DNA of 64,000 nucleotides. Source: Termitidicoccus mucosus (GTDB lineage: Bacteria > Verrucomicrobiota > Verrucomicrobiia > Opitutales > Opitutaceae). The stretch is taken from contig NZ_CP109796.1 in assembly GCF_038725785.1 (NCBI RefSeq), forward strand, positions 248,001 through 312,000, given 5' to 3'. Each line of letters starts with the position of its first letter. The stretch's first letter is position 1. The notes beneath the pieces are model-generated. The model ran no database searches. It saw only the letters and a list, made by a program, of their open reading frames with translations, and was not told where the DNA came from. Below are positions 25,312 to 34,011 of the stretch, one piece after another. A program made the position numbers and the translations under genes.

Positions 25312-25791
25312 TTAGCGCCGCCGGTATTTGAGCGCTTTTTCGACTTCGCGCAGTTCGGCCCTCTTTTTGAGGTCGTCGCGTTTGTCGAAGAGCTTTTTGC
25401 CGGAGCAGAGCGCAACTTCGAGTTTCACGAGGCCGTCCTTGAAATACATGCGCAGCGGGATGAGCGCGCGTCCGCCGGCCTGGAGCGCCTGGGCGATCTT
25501 TCGGATTTCATGGCGGTGAAGCAGCAGCTTGCGGACGCTGCGGGCGTCGTGGTTGTAGATGTTGCCGAAGGCATATTCCTCGATGTGCGCGCCGTGGAGC
25601 CAGAGTTCGCCTTTCTCAAAGCGGCCGAAGGCGTCGTTGATTTGCGCGCGGCCGGCGCGGATGGACTTCACCTCGGTGCCCTTGAGGACGATCCCCGCCT
25701 CGAAACGCTCGTCCACGAAATAATCCCGCCCGGCCTTGGCGTTGCGGATTTCGGTGTAGCGTTTCTCGGATTTTTTCTTGGCGGCGGACAT
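25312..25791 (-). CDS. smpB: SsrA-binding protein
   Basis: SmpB binds tmRNA and brings it to stalled ribosomes for trans-translation. The 159 residues match the family. YFVDERFEAGIVLKGTEVKSIRAGRAQINDAF is the core beta-barrel signature. GELWLHGAHIEEYAFGN and RKLLLHRHEI follow, and the C-terminal basic tail (DKRDDLKKRAELREVEKALKYRRR) forms the helix that enters the mRNA channel. The start at 25791 gives the usual short lysine-rich leader. The tmRNA gene (ssrA) was not found in the window. Confidence 0.96.
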   Translation of the reverse strand: MSAAKKKSEKRYTEIRNAKAGRDYFVDERFEAGIVLKGTEVKSIRAGRAQINDAFGRFEKGELWLHGAHIEEYAFGNIYNHDARSVRKLLLHRHEIRKIAQALQAGGRALIPLRMYFKDGLVKLEVALCSGKKLFDKRDDLKKRAELREVEKALKYRRR

Positions 25792-25892
25792 GGCCGGCGT
25801 GGTTGGAAGCGCGGGAGGGCGCAAAAAAGCGCGGCGCGCAAAAGGCGCTCCCTGCGTCAACCGGCGACGGGAGCGGGCGGCGGACAGGCCGC

Positions 25893-26093
25893 TTACTTGG
25901 AGGCGGTTTCGTAGCTGATCTTGCCCTCGATGATCTCGCGCAGCGCGATGTCCTCGGAGGAGAGTTTTTCCAGCGACTCGACCAAGGGACGGCTGCCGTG
26001 CTTGAGCTGCTTCACGCGACGGGACACGACGTTTACGAGCAAGTTGGCGTCGGGGATGACTTTGTGGGCTTCCTTCAGGTAGTCGTCTCTCAT
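25893..26093 (-). CDS. rpoZ: DNA-directed RNA polymerase omega subunit
   Basis: Small 66-residue protein starting MRDDYLKEAHKVIPDANLLVNVVSRRVKQL. The conserved arginines of the VVSRRVKQL region and LSSEDIALREIIEGKISYE match the omega fold, which helps assemble the beta-prime subunit. It lies between smpB and the antiporter gene on the same strand. Confidence 0.9.
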   Translation of the reverse strand: MRDDYLKEAHKVIPDANLLVNVVSRRVKQLKHGSRPLVESLEKLSSEDIALREIIEGKISYETASK

Positions 26094-26156
26094 GGATATG
26101 GTGTGGTGTTTGTGAAAAGTGAAAAGGTGCTAGAGCATGGCGAAACGGTAAAATCG

Positions 26157-27344
26157 TCAAGGAGTTTCTCCGGCGGGAAAGGGCGGACGGGAGGCGGGCG
26201 GTTTGGAGCGGGTAGTGTCGGGCAGGCTCCCGTCTTCCTTCTGGCTCGGCAGCAAAACGATGGACGGGATGGTGATGAACAGGCCGGTGAGCAGCACCCA
26301 GGAAGCGGCGCGCTCGGCCGTGCCGTCGTGCAGCAGCGTGCCGGCGGCGAGCGCGGCGATGGTGAGGTTGGGGCAGAGGAGCAGGAAGGCGCGGCGGTCG
26401 CCGCCGATGGAAAACACAAAGCGGTGCAGCCCCCAGCGCAGCAACAAGACCATCGCCGCGGCGGCGAGCGCGCCGAGGCCGAGCTGCGAGAAGATGAGCT
26501 CGCGGGGGATTTGCAGGCCGAGCGCGAAGAAAAAGATCGGGATGAGGAAGCGGCGGCTGATGGGGGCGATGAAGTGCTCGAGCCGTTTGCCCTCGTGAGT
26601 GATGTGGCTGAGGAAGAGGCCGAGGAAAAAGGCGGTCTTGGTGGCGGACAGGCCGAGGCGCTGGCCGATGGCGCACACGACGAGCACGAGCAGCACGACA
26701 AGGTGCACGCGCCAGCGCGTGGTGCGTTTCAGGATGTGCTCGAACAGGGTTTTCAGGTGGCGCGAAAACCAGCCGATGAAGCCGACCACGACGGCGATGC
26801 CGGCAAGCTGCGCGACCAACACCCAGCGCACGCCGCTTTGGTAGAGCGTGGTCTCGACGGAGAGCAGCACGATGGAAAAGATTTCCAGCGCGAGCATCAT
26901 CAGGAGAATTTGCCGGCGGCGGTCGTCGGCGAGGCCGGGGTAGTTTTTCCAGCCGGGATAACCCATGCCGACCGAGCAGCCGGTGAAGGCGGCGCAGGCG
27001 ATGAAGCAGCCGACGGGCTTGAGCCCGGCGAGGTAATAGGCGAGCGCGAAAACGAGCGGATACTGGATCAGCGACCAGAGGAACGCGCGCGCCAGCGGAC
27101 GCGCGAACACGCGCAGGCGCGGCAGCTCGATTTCGAGGCCGACTTCGAACAGGAGCAGCAAAAAACCGACATGGCCGGCCTCGATGAGCATGTTGCGCAC
27201 GGAGGGTTCGGCGAGGGGCGCGAGGAGCAGGCCGGACACCACGAACACCGGATACGCCAGCGCGGGCCGGCCGAGGCTGCCGCAGAGATCGGGCACGCTC
27301 ATGAAGAGCAGCAGGAGGCAGATGATGACTTCGATTTCGTTCAT
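26157..27344 (-). CDS. Cation/proton antiporter (CPA2, KefB-like)
   Basis: A 395-residue integral membrane protein with about 11-12 predicted helices and no C-terminal TrkA-N domain. Helix sequences such as VIICLLLLFMSVPDLCGSL, VGFLLLLFEVGLEIELPRL (the conserved FEVGLE, similar to FxxGLE of CPA2 exchangers) and FLIPIFFFALGLQIP (an FFxxxG-type helix) identify the sodium/hydrogen exchanger family. The upstream extension to 27578 runs through repeat DNA, so ATG 27344 is the start. Ion specificity (Na+, K+) is not predictable. Confidence 0.86.
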   Translation of the reverse strand: MNEIEVIICLLLLFMSVPDLCGSLGRPALAYPVFVVSGLLLAPLAEPSVRNMLIEAGHVGFLLLLFEVGLEIELPRLRVFARPLARAFLWSLIQYPLVFALAYYLAGLKPVGCFIACAAFTGCSVGMGYPGWKNYPGLADDRRRQILLMMLALEIFSIVLLSVETTLYQSGVRWVLVAQLAGIAVVVGFIGWFSRHLKTLFEHILKRTTRWRVHLVVLLVLVVCAIGQRLGLSATKTAFFLGLFLSHITHEGKRLEHFIAPISRRFLIPIFFFALGLQIPRELIFSQLGLGALAAAAMVLLLRWGLHRFVFSIGGDRRAFLLLCPNLTIAALAAGTLLHDGTAERAASWVLLTGLFITIPSIVLLPSQKEDGSLPDTTRSKPPASRPPFPAGETP

Positions 27345-27490
27345 GCAAGGTGGGATGCCGGACGGGAAAGAGGATTTGAATGGATGAAAAGCAAGAGGGG
27401 AAACGCAAAAAGCGGGACTGGAAATGCGCGCTCCGGCGTGGAGAGACGAACCGTAAATCGTAACTGATGTTACGCGGATGGCAGGATTTT

Positions 27491-27572
27491 GTAGGGCCTG
27501 ACCTTGTGTCAGGCCGCGCACACGTGAGGCCGTCCGCCCTGCGCGGCTCGACGCAAGGTCGAGCCCTGCAGG
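27491..27572. repeat. REP pair flanking the RAYT gene, 3' side
   Basis: Two short palindromes, gggcctgaccttgtgtcaggcc and ggctcgacgcaaggtcgagcc (separate copies), directly downstream of the transposase stop. The same two palindromes recur on the other side of the gene and at 41181-41288. Confidence 0.85.
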
Positions 27573-27574
27573 CC

Positions 27575-28138
27575 TCATTCGCCCGTGCGCAGGCGCGGCG
27601 CGATTCTCTCAATCTCGTCCAGCCATTCCGGAGGCGGTGCGCCCTTCGCGTCAAGATGCTTGGGGAACAAAAAACGCCGCGGCTCGGGACATGTCCAAAA
27701 CGGCCACGGCTCCTCCATTGGCGCGAGGCCGGCCCGGTAGGGATTCATGAAAATATAAAACGCATAATGTTCCGCCGGCTCATCCGGGCGCAGGCGGTGC
27801 TCGAAGCCGTTTTCCTGCCAGCGCCAGCCTTGGCGTCCGCCCCCGCGCGCCAGTGTCTTGAATTTGGCCATGACCCGGCCGAGCGCGAGACGCCGACCCA
27901 GCCTGAACAGCAAGTGCGCATGGTCCGGCATGATGGTTGCCGCGAACAATTTCGCGTCGTCCCCGGTCATCGCGCCAAACGCATCGCGCAGGCACGGGAT
28001 GTTCTCCTCTCGGAGTAGGACGGGCGCGCGCCGGTGGGTGCAAACGGTGAGAAAATAAACGGCCTCCGGGATAGAAATCCGTCCACGTCGGAGCCGTTCC
28101 GTTTTTCGCACGGGGCGCCTTGGGAGCGGAATGTCCAT
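27575..28138 (-). CDS. REP-associated tyrosine transposase (RAYT, TnpA_REP)
   Basis: Y1-type transposase of about 187 residues, related to IS200/IS605 enzymes and associated with REP sequences. The HUH metal-binding motif is seen in ATIMPDHAHLLFRLG (His-Ala-His) and the catalytic tyrosine in HYAFYIFMNPYRAGL. The N-terminal IPEAVYFLTVCTHRRAPVLL is also typical. The ATG at 28138 is chosen because it starts just before the conserved beta strand. RAYTs are single-copy domesticated transposases believed to move REP/REPIN elements. Two REP palindromes lie at each end of this gene, as expected. Nothing suggests decay. Confidence 0.9.
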   Translation of the reverse strand: MDIPLPRRPVRKTERLRRGRISIPEAVYFLTVCTHRRAPVLLREENIPCLRDAFGAMTGDDAKLFAATIMPDHAHLLFRLGRRLALGRVMAKFKTLARGGGRQGWRWQENGFEHRLRPDEPAEHYAFYIFMNPYRAGLAPMEEPWPFWTCPEPRRFLFPKHLDAKGAPPPEWLDEIERIAPRLRTGE

Positions 28139-28198
28139 GGCGAAAACCGTGACGGACAAGCGGCGCACGGCAAGATAGGAAATGCCGCCGCCACTTCC

Positions 28199-28262
28199 GG
28201 CGCGACGCAAGGTCGCGCCCTACGGGGTGCTCTCGGCCTGACACGAGGTCAGGCCCCACGGG
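28199..28262. repeat. REP pair flanking the RAYT gene, 5' side
   Basis: Palindromes ggcgcgacgcaaggtcgcgcc and ggcctgacacgaggtcaggcc, the same two types as on the 3' side but in the opposite order, directly upstream of the transposase. Confidence 0.85.
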
Positions 28263-28291
28263 GCCGCTGTTTATTGGGAAATGGTATGATG

Positions 28292-28768
28292 CTACTGACT
28301 GGATGCCGCGGACGGGAGCGCGGCCACGGCTTGGGCAAGGTATTTGTAGAACACGTCGTAGAGCGGGCTTTCGGCGAGGGGCTGCTTGCTGCCCATGCCT
28401 TCACGCGAATTGAAGGCGTCCTGGCGGATGTCGGTAAAGAGGGTTTCCACGTTCGCGCCGCCTTCGAGGGCGGGGCTGATGCGGATGTTGATGGAAACCT
28501 GCCGCGGGGATTGCTGCGGCGTGCCGGAGCCGAGCATTTCGCTAATGGCCTCGATCCGGCCTTGCGCGGCCCCGCCGCCGGTTTGCTTGTAGCCCATTTG
28601 CCTCAAGGCGACAAGCGAGGCGTCGTAGGCCTGGCGCTGGTCGATGCCCGCGAAGGCCTGGGCGTGGTAGGTGGGGCTGATTTGCTGCTTGAGGTTGGTG
28701 ACGTGGGAGCGGCAGCCGGCGGCGGCGGCGAGCGCGAGGAGCGCGAGAAAAAGAGAGAGTGGTTTCAT
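28292..28768 (-). CDS. Conserved hypothetical lipoprotein
   Basis: 158-residue protein with a lipoprotein signal (MKPLSLFLALLALAAAAGC, cysteine at position 19). The mature part has no domain that can be named. It contains a basic-aromatic motif (RQAYDASLVALRQMGYKQTGG) and a hydrophobic beta-rich stretch (RQVSINIRISPAL). It lies between the RAYT element and aguA; a repeat hairpin of the D type follows its start. Function unknown. Confidence 0.7.
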   Translation of the reverse strand: MKPLSLFLALLALAAAAGCRSHVTNLKQQISPTYHAQAFAGIDQRQAYDASLVALRQMGYKQTGGGAAQGRIEAISEMLGSGTPQQSPRQVSINIRISPALEGGANVETLFTDIRQDAFNSREGMGSKQPLAESPLYDVFYKYLAQAVAALPSAASSQ

Positions 28769-28892
28769 GGTAATGCGGAGTGCGGATTGAAGTTGTCGCT
28801 TTGCCGGGAATGGATTGCGGAATGGGCGGATGCAAGCGTGGGTGGAGGGCATGGTTTGGTTCCGCATTCCGCGTCCCGTGTTCCGGGATTTT
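28769..28892. repeat. Inverted repeat D (gcggaatgcgga words), full hairpin
   Basis: Left arm taatgcggagtgcggatt with gattgcggaatggg, right arm ttccgcattccgcgtcccg. It lies between the lipoprotein start and the agmatine deiminase stop. Confidence 0.75.
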
Positions 28893-29969
28893 TCAGGCGG
28901 GTTGTTGCTGGGAGATGCAGTGAAGGGTGCCGAGTCCCCAGATGAGCTGATAGCAGTCGATGGGGATGATTTCGCGACCGGGGAAGCAGCTTCCGATGAT
29001 GGCGCAGGCCTGGGCGTCGCGTTTTTTCTGGCGGAAGACGGGCACGAGCACGGCGCCGTTGATGATAAGAAAATTTGCATAGCTGGCGGGGACGCGCTGG
29101 CCCTTGAAGGCGAAGGGGCGCGGCATGGGAAGCTCCACGAGGTCGAAGGGTTTGCCCCCGGGCGCGCGCATGGCGCGGAGGCGGGCGGTGTTTTCTGCGA
29201 GGATGGCGTGGTTTTTGTCGCGTTTGTCCGGCTCGACGACGGTGATGAGGCCGTCGGGTTTGTAGAAGCGGGTGAGGTCGTCGATGTGGCCGTCGGTGTC
29301 GTCGCCAACGATGCCGTCGCCGAGCCAGAGGATGGTTTTCACGCCGAGGTAATCACGGAGATTTTGCTCGATCTGTTCGCGGGTGAGATGCGGGTTGCGG
29401 TTTTTGTTCAGCAGGCATTGCTCGCTGGTGAGGAGCAGGCCGGCGCCGTTGACGTCGATGGAGCCGCCTTCGAGCACCATGTCGTTTTCGAAACGGCGGA
29501 GGCGGAGTTTGCGGGCGACGAGGGGCGGAATGGTGTTGTCGAGGTCGTAGGGCGGGTATTTGCCGCCCCAGGCGTTGTGCACCCAGTCGGTGACGGCGAC
29601 CTCGCCGGTGCGGTCGTTTTTGACAAAGATGGGGCCGTGGTCGCGGCACCAGGCGTCGTTGGTGGGATGGTCGTAGAAGGTGACGCGGGCGAAGTCGGCC
29701 CCGGCGCGCGCCAAGTCGGCGCAGGCGCGGGCGCAAAGGGTTTTGGCGCGGGGCTGGAGGGCGGCGGCGCAGTTGATGCGGACGCGCTGGAAGCGGCTGA
29801 TTTGCGCGACGATGCCGGCGAACACGCCGGGGATGGGGCGGAATTGTCCGGGCCACGAGGCGCGTTTGTGAGGCCAGGAGAGCCAGATGGCGGCCTGGGG
29901 CTCCCATTCGGCGGGCATGCGGAAGCCTAGGGCGGCGGGAGATGCGGGAGTTTTTTTTCGGGAGGACAC
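28893..29969 (-). CDS. aguA: Agmatine deiminase
   Basis: AguA converts agmatine to N-carbamoylputrescine and ammonia, the first half of the two-step route to putrescine. The 358-residue sequence has the peptidylarginine-deiminase fold: MPAEWEPQAAIWLSWPH at the start, TNDAWCRDHGPIFV (catalytic Asp region), VLEGGSIDVNG, GDDTDGHIDDLTRF (His and Asp of the active site) and the catalytic cysteine near the end in LGTLHCISQQQP. aguB lies just upstream on the same strand, separated by two repeat elements. Confidence 0.95.
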   Translation of the reverse strand: MSSRKKTPASPAALGFRMPAEWEPQAAIWLSWPHKRASWPGQFRPIPGVFAGIVAQISRFQRVRINCAAALQPRAKTLCARACADLARAGADFARVTFYDHPTNDAWCRDHGPIFVKNDRTGEVAVTDWVHNAWGGKYPPYDLDNTIPPLVARKLRLRRFENDMVLEGGSIDVNGAGLLLTSEQCLLNKNRNPHLTREQIEQNLRDYLGVKTILWLGDGIVGDDTDGHIDDLTRFYKPDGLITVVEPDKRDKNHAILAENTARLRAMRAPGGKPFDLVELPMPRPFAFKGQRVPASYANFLIINGAVLVPVFRQKKRDAQACAIIGSCFPGREIIPIDCYQLIWGLGTLHCISQQQPA

Positions 29970-29980
29970 GGGAGAGTTTT

Positions 29981-30027
29981 TTTAACCGCGGATGAACACG
30001 GATGAACGCAGATTCAGGGCGTCCAAC
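29981..30027. repeat. Half element H (gcggatgaacac words)
   Basis: taaccgcggatgaacacgg and a repeat of the word gatgaac. No complementary arm is seen nearby. It is directly upstream of aguA. Confidence 0.7.
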
Positions 30028-30061
30028 AAAATAACCAACGTAAAGACGCGAAAACACAAAT

Positions 30062-30192
30062 GAAGTCTGTTTTGACACAGAGGACACAGCGCGCGACCCA
30101 CAGAGGACACGGAGGCCAAGCCTGAAAAGGTCTCTTTTCTCTCTGTGCCCTCCGTGTCAGAGCTCTGTGGTCTCTGTGTCAAAGCAGACTTC
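30062..30192. repeat. Inverted repeat I (cacagaggacac words)
   Basis: Left arm gaagtctgttttgacacag and onward with cagaggacacgg, right arm ctctgtgtcaaagcagactt as complement. Loop about 40 bp. Between aguA and aguB. Confidence 0.9.
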
Positions 30193-30211
30193 CTCAAATT
30201 TTCTTTTTGAT

Positions 30212-31096
30212 TCAGTCGATAAAGCGCCGCGTGAGGTTTTCGTAGGCGTCGATACGGCGGTCGCGGAGGAAGGGCCAGTGGGTGCGCGTCACATCGACTT
30301 TCGCGAGATCGAGAGGGACGAGCAGGACTTCCTCCTTGTCCACACTGGCTTTGGCCAGAATCTGGCCGCTCGTGCCGGCAACAAAGCTCTGGCCCCAGAA
30401 TTCGAGGCCGTCGCCGCCGACGCCCGCGATGGTTTCGTGGCCGATGCGGTTGATGGAGGCGACGTAGCAGCCGTTGGCGACGGCATGCGAGCGCTGGATA
30501 GTTTCCCAAGCACCGTGCTGGTTGACGCCGTAATGGGCTTTTTCGGACGGGTGCCAGCCGATGGCGGTGGGATAGAAGAGGATTTCCGCGCCCTGCATGG
30601 CGGTCAGGCGCGCGGCCTCGGGATACCATTGGTCCCAGCAGACGAGGACGCCGACTTTTCCGAATTTCGTTTCCCAGGCGCGGAAGCCGGTGTCGCCGGG
30701 CGTGAAGTAGAATTTTTCGTAGAAGAGCGGGTCGTCCGGAATGTGCATTTTCCGGTAGGTGCCGAGGAGCGAGCCGTCGGCATCGATGATGGCAGCGGTG
30801 TTGTGATAGAGGCCGCTGGCGCGTTTTTCGAAGAGCGAGGCAATGATGACGACGCCGTGCCGCCGGGCGATTTTCTGGAAGGCCCGCGTGCTGGGGCCGG
30901 GGATGGGTTCGGCGAGCGCGAAGTGATCGTGATTCTCGCTCTGGCAGAAATATTGCGAGCGGAAGAGTTCCTGCGTGCAGATGATGTTTGCGCCCTTGCG
31001 GGCGGCCTGCCCGGCGAGGGCGAGCGTTTTTTTGAGATTGGCCGCGGGGTCGGCGGTGCAGGCGTGCTGGAGGAGTCCGAGTGTGACTTTGGCCAT
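30212..31096 (-). CDS. aguB: N-carbamoylputrescine amidase
   Basis: AguB hydrolyses N-carbamoylputrescine to putrescine, CO2 and ammonia. The nitrilase-fold Glu-Lys-Cys triad is visible: IICTQELFRSQYF (Glu), YRKMHIPDDP (Lys) and VGVLVCWDQWYPEAARL (Cys). The 294-residue length and WPFLRDRRIDAYENL near the C-terminus match the AguB group. With aguA it completes a putrescine route from agmatine. The arginine decarboxylase is not in the window. Confidence 0.95.
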   Translation of the reverse strand: MAKVTLGLLQHACTADPAANLKKTLALAGQAARKGANIICTQELFRSQYFCQSENHDHFALAEPIPGPSTRAFQKIARRHGVVIIASLFEKRASGLYHNTAAIIDADGSLLGTYRKMHIPDDPLFYEKFYFTPGDTGFRAWETKFGKVGVLVCWDQWYPEAARLTAMQGAEILFYPTAIGWHPSEKAHYGVNQHGAWETIQRSHAVANGCYVASINRIGHETIAGVGGDGLEFWGQSFVAGTSGQILAKASVDKEEVLLVPLDLAKVDVTRTHWPFLRDRRIDAYENLTRRFID

Positions 31097-31100
31097 GGCG

Positions 31101-31150
31101 AAAAAGGGAAGAGTGAAGGGCGAACGGGGAAGAGTGAAAGCGGAAAATAA
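31101..31150. repeat. Half element K (gggaagagtgaaag words)
   Basis: Near-tandem purine-rich words gggaagagtgaaggg and gggaagagtgaaag just upstream of aguB. No complementary arm. Confidence 0.6.
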
Positions 31151-31344
31151 AAAAGCGAGCGCCGGGGGAGAGGGGAGGATAACTCAAAGCAGTGGTGCCA
31201 TCGGGACGGTCCATGAGGACAAACCAAAGGTCCCCGGAGGAATATCGTGAAAAGTGTAATCTATTGGTATTTGGTTACAATTTTTACGGCGTCTGTTTCG
31301 CTGATGACATCATCTTGAGTCACGCCCTGCGCCGGGGCCGGCGT

Positions 31345-31737
31345 TCAGAGCGCCGGGTTGGCGGCAGGCGGCACGTAGGTTTTGCGCGCTTTGCGGATGC
31401 GCGGATGGTTTTTCCCCGCCCATTCGATGAGCGGGATGATTTTTACGAGCAGGGAGCGCCCGAGTGCGGTCAGGGTGTATTCGACTTTGGGCGGGATGGT
31501 CGGATACACTTGGCGCAGGACATAGCCGTCGCGCTCCAAGACGCGCAAGGTCTGGGCAAGCATGCGCGCGGAGATGTCGCCGATGGCGTGTTTCAGCCGC
31601 GTGAAGCGCAGCGTGCCGTTGGAGAGCGCGGCGAGCGTGAGCAGGCTCCAGCGATCGCCGATGCAGTCGAGCACGTCGCGCACGGGGCAGCGTTCGGCGT
31701 GAGCGTCGGTCTGGACGGGAGGGAGGGGAAATTTCAT
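31345..31737 (-). CDS. HxlR-family transcriptional regulator
   Basis: Winged helix-turn-helix of 130 residues. CPVRDVLDCIGDRWSLLTLAAL starts the domain with the family cysteine (Cys17, which in HxlR/YodB-type sensors reacts with quinones or electrophiles). RFTRLKHAIGDISARMLAQTLRVLERDGYVLRQVYP follows and is the DNA-binding region. It is divergent from the qorB-like gene; the same arrangement of an HxlR regulator next to a quinone reductase is known in E. coli (ytfH/ytfG). It probably represses itself and the reductase. Confidence 0.88.
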   Translation of the reverse strand: MKFPLPPVQTDAHAERCPVRDVLDCIGDRWSLLTLAALSNGTLRFTRLKHAIGDISARMLAQTLRVLERDGYVLRQVYPTIPPKVEYTLTALGRSLLVKIIPLIEWAGKNHPRIRKARKTYVPPAANPAL

Positions 31738-31785
31738 GCGCGGCGTGATGATGATCGGGCGGATGGTCTGGCTTGGAATCGGGAC

Positions 31786-31803
31786 GGTTACCGGTGCGTA
31801 ACC
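31786..31803. promoter_or_regulatory. Candidate operator for the HxlR regulator
   Basis: Perfect palindrome GGTTAC-N6-GTAACC (31786-31803). Further half-sites are GGTTAC at 31805-31810 and GTAACC at 31865-31870. All lie between the divergent hxlR and qorB genes. Confidence 0.55.
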
Positions 31804-31909
31804 GGGTTACTCTCAGCGCCTCTCTTGCGGGAGGCGGGAGGATGCGGTATCACGGTATTGTTTCGTAACCAAGAATGAAACTGTAGCCGCAAATCAAAAT
31901 ATATCCGCC

Positions 31910-32812
31910 ATGAGCACACCGACAAACTCCGCATCCATCACCATCGCCGTCACCGGCGCCACCGGCCAGCTTGGCCGCATCGTCATCGACCGCCTGCTGG
32001 CGATCCGGCCCGCGGCCTCGATTATCGCGGTCGTCCGCAACCCGGACAAAGCCGCGCCGCTCGCCGCGCGCGGCATCCAAGTCAGAGAGGCCGCTTACGA
32101 TGACGCTCCCGCGCTCGACCGGGCGCTCGCGGGAGCCGGGCGGGTGCTGCTGATCGCATCCAACGAGATTGGCCGGCGGACCGCGCAGCATCGCAACGTC
32201 ATTGCCGCCGCCGGGCGCCGGAAAGTGGAGCGGCTGGTTTTCACGAGTTTGCTGCATGCCGATATTTCCCCGTTGAGTCTGGCCGGCGAATATCGCGAGA
32301 CGGAAGCCGCATTGAAAGAGTCGGGTATGCCGCATGTCATCCTGCGCAACGGCTGGTATGCCGAAAATCACACCGCCCTTGCGCCGGCGGCGCTGGCCAA
32401 CGGAGTCTTGCATGGCAGCGCGGGCGACGGGCGCATCTCCTCGGCGAGCCGGGCCGATTTTGCGGAGGCGGCGGTCAAGGTGCTCACCGGAGACGTGCCC
32501 GTCTCCAGCGGGCAAATCTTTGAACTGGCGGGCGACGAGGCGCATACGCTGGCCGGGCTCGCCGCGGAGATTTCCCGGCAGACGGGAAAGAATATTCCCT
32601 ACAAAAACCTGCCCGAGGCCGATTATCGCGCGATGCTTGTGAATGCCGGCCTGCCCGAGGCGCTGGCCGCAGGGTTCGCGAGCTGGGATGCAGATGCTTC
32701 CCGCGGCGCGTTATTCGATGACGGACGGCAATTGTCGCGATTGATCGGACGGGCAACGACGCCTCTTTCCGAATCGGTCGCGCAGGCATTGAAGAGCGTT
32801 TCGGCAACTTGA
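31910..32812 (+). CDS. qorB: NAD(P)H:quinone oxidoreductase-like, NmrA/SDR atypical
   Basis: 300-residue protein of the NmrA-like atypical SDR family. The N-terminal dinucleotide motif is ITIAVTGATGQLGRIVIDRLL. Later SLLHADISPLSLAGEYRETEAALKESG and HVILRNGWYAENH match the QorB group, which reduces quinones with NADPH. No Tyr-X3-Lys catalytic pair is present, as is normal for NmrA-like proteins. It is divergent from an HxlR regulator with shared operator-like sites. The gene ends just before a strong bidirectional terminator. Confidence 0.85.
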   Translation: MSTPTNSASITIAVTGATGQLGRIVIDRLLAIRPAASIIAVVRNPDKAAPLAARGIQVREAAYDDAPALDRALAGAGRVLLIASNEIGRRTAQHRNVIAAAGRRKVERLVFTSLLHADISPLSLAGEYRETEAALKESGMPHVILRNGWYAENHTALAPAALANGVLHGSAGDGRISSASRADFAEAAVKVLTGDVPVSSGQIFELAGDEAHTLAGLAAEISRQTGKNIPYKNLPEADYRAMLVNAGLPEALAAGFASWDADASRGALFDDGRQLSRLIGRATTPLSESVAQALKSVSAT

Positions 32813-32849
32813 GTGCCGAATGCCGAAAAAAACGGGAAAATGACTCACA

Positions 32850-32880
32850 AAAAAACGCCGGAGCTTTCCGGCGTTTTTTG
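32850..32880. terminator. Bidirectional terminator between qorB and hisG
   Basis: aaaaacgccgga with tccggcgttttt, four-base loop; A-run on the left and T-run on the right. Confidence 0.93.
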
Positions 32881-32938
32881 CATGGCAGGGTTTTGGGACG
32901 ATCACCCGGTGCGCGGAAGCGTCCGCAGTACCGGAAAA

Positions 32939-33823
32939 TCAGAATACCACCTTGTTCAGCGGATACTCGATGATGCCCTCGGCCCCCATGGACTTGAGCT
33001 GCGGAATGATTTCGCGGGCGATGCTTTCGTCGATGATGGTTTCGAGCGCGACCCACTCGGGCGAGGCGAGCGGCGAGACCGTCGGGTTGCGGAGCGCGGG
33101 AAGCGCTTTGAGCAGCGTGTCGAGCCCGGCTTTCGGGGCGTTGAGTTTGAGGCCGACCTTGCCGCCCGCCTCCAGGGCGCCGGTGAGCATGAGCGCGATG
33201 GTCTCGATTTTCTTGCGCTTGGCGGGATTGGCCCAGCTGGCCTTGTTGGCGATGAACTTGGTGTTGGTTTCGAGGAGCGTGTCCACGATGCGCAGCTTGT
33301 TGGCGCGCAGCGACGAGCCGGTTTCGGTGATGTCCACGATCGCGTCCACGAGATCGGGCACCTTCACCTCGGTCGCCCCCCAGGAGAACTCGACCGTCAC
33401 GGGGATGTTCTTTTGGGCGAAATAGCGTTTCACGGTGCCGACCATCTCGGTGGCGATGCGCTTGCCGGCGAGGTCCTCGGGTTTTTGCACGGAGGATGCC
33501 TCGGGCACGCAGAGCACCCAGCGGGATTTTTGCGTGGAGGCCTTGCTGTAGATGAGATCGCAGACTTCGACGACATCGGACTCGTTTTCCTGGATCCAGT
33601 CGTATCCGGTCAGCCCGCAATCGAAAAAGCCATGCTCCACATAGCGGCTGACCTCCTGGGCGCGGATAAAGCGGCCGTCGAGTTCGGCGTCGTCGATGGA
33701 CGGTTTGTAGGAACGCGAACTGGTGGTGATTTTCCAGCCGGCCTTGGCGAAAAGGGCCTTGGTGGATTCCTCGAGGCTGCCTTTGGGCAGGCCGAGCATG
33801 AGAAGCGGTGCGGTGGCTGACAT
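32939..33823 (-). CDS. hisG: ATP phosphoribosyltransferase, long form
   Basis: HisG starts histidine synthesis by joining ATP and PRPP. The 294-residue product is the long form with a C-terminal regulatory domain (about residues 220-294), so it needs no HisZ partner. [23 protein letters not shown] is the N-terminal signature. [12 protein letters not shown] and [20 protein letters not shown] (PRPP-binding) follow. The C-terminal region [21 protein letters not shown] is the histidine-sensing ACT-like domain. No other his gene is in the window. Confidence 0.95.
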   Translation of the reverse strand: MSATAPLLMLGLPKGSLEESTKALFAKAGWKITTSSRSYKPSIDDAELDGRFIRAQEVSRYVEHGFFDCGLTGYDWIQENESDVVEVCDLIYSKASTQKSRWVLCVPEASSVQKPEDLAGKRIATEMVGTVKRYFAQKNIPVTVEFSWGATEVKVPDLVDAIVDITETGSSLRANKLRIVDTLLETNTKFIANKASWANPAKRKKIETIALMLTGALEAGGKVGLKLNAPKAGLDTLLKALPALRNPTVSPLASPEWVALETIIDESIAREIIPQLKSMGAEGIIEYPLNKVVF

Positions 33824-33983
33824 AGATCCGTCAAATCATCCGCGAGTCATAAAGTCTTCAAGTTTTTTATGAAAATCAACATCCGCACGAAAACCTAAGG
33901 CTTGCAAAGCAATGATTATCATAATATCCGGAACCATATCTAATACCTGCGATTTTTTTACGCAATCAAATCGCAAGAAAGTT

Positions 33984-34011
33984 TTGACAAGTTTTAGTTT
34001 GTTTGTAAAAA
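33984..34011 (+). promoter_or_regulatory. Probable sigma-70 promoter of the response regulator
   Basis: TTGACA (33984-33989), 16-bp spacer, then TAAAAA (34006-34011). The predicted start site lies about 10 bases before the ATG at 34029, so the mRNA would have almost no leader. The region is markedly AT-rich compared with the rest of the window. Confidence 0.55.

Noticed and set aside
25312-27654. A 780-codon minus-strand frame that includes smpB
   Set aside because: Only the last 159 codons match SmpB; the rest is arginine-rich shadow of the antiporter gene and repeats.
28769-29308. Coding extension of the lipoprotein across the D-type hairpin
   Set aside because: The signal peptide and lipobox begin at 28768; the upstream frame is repeat and complement of aguA.
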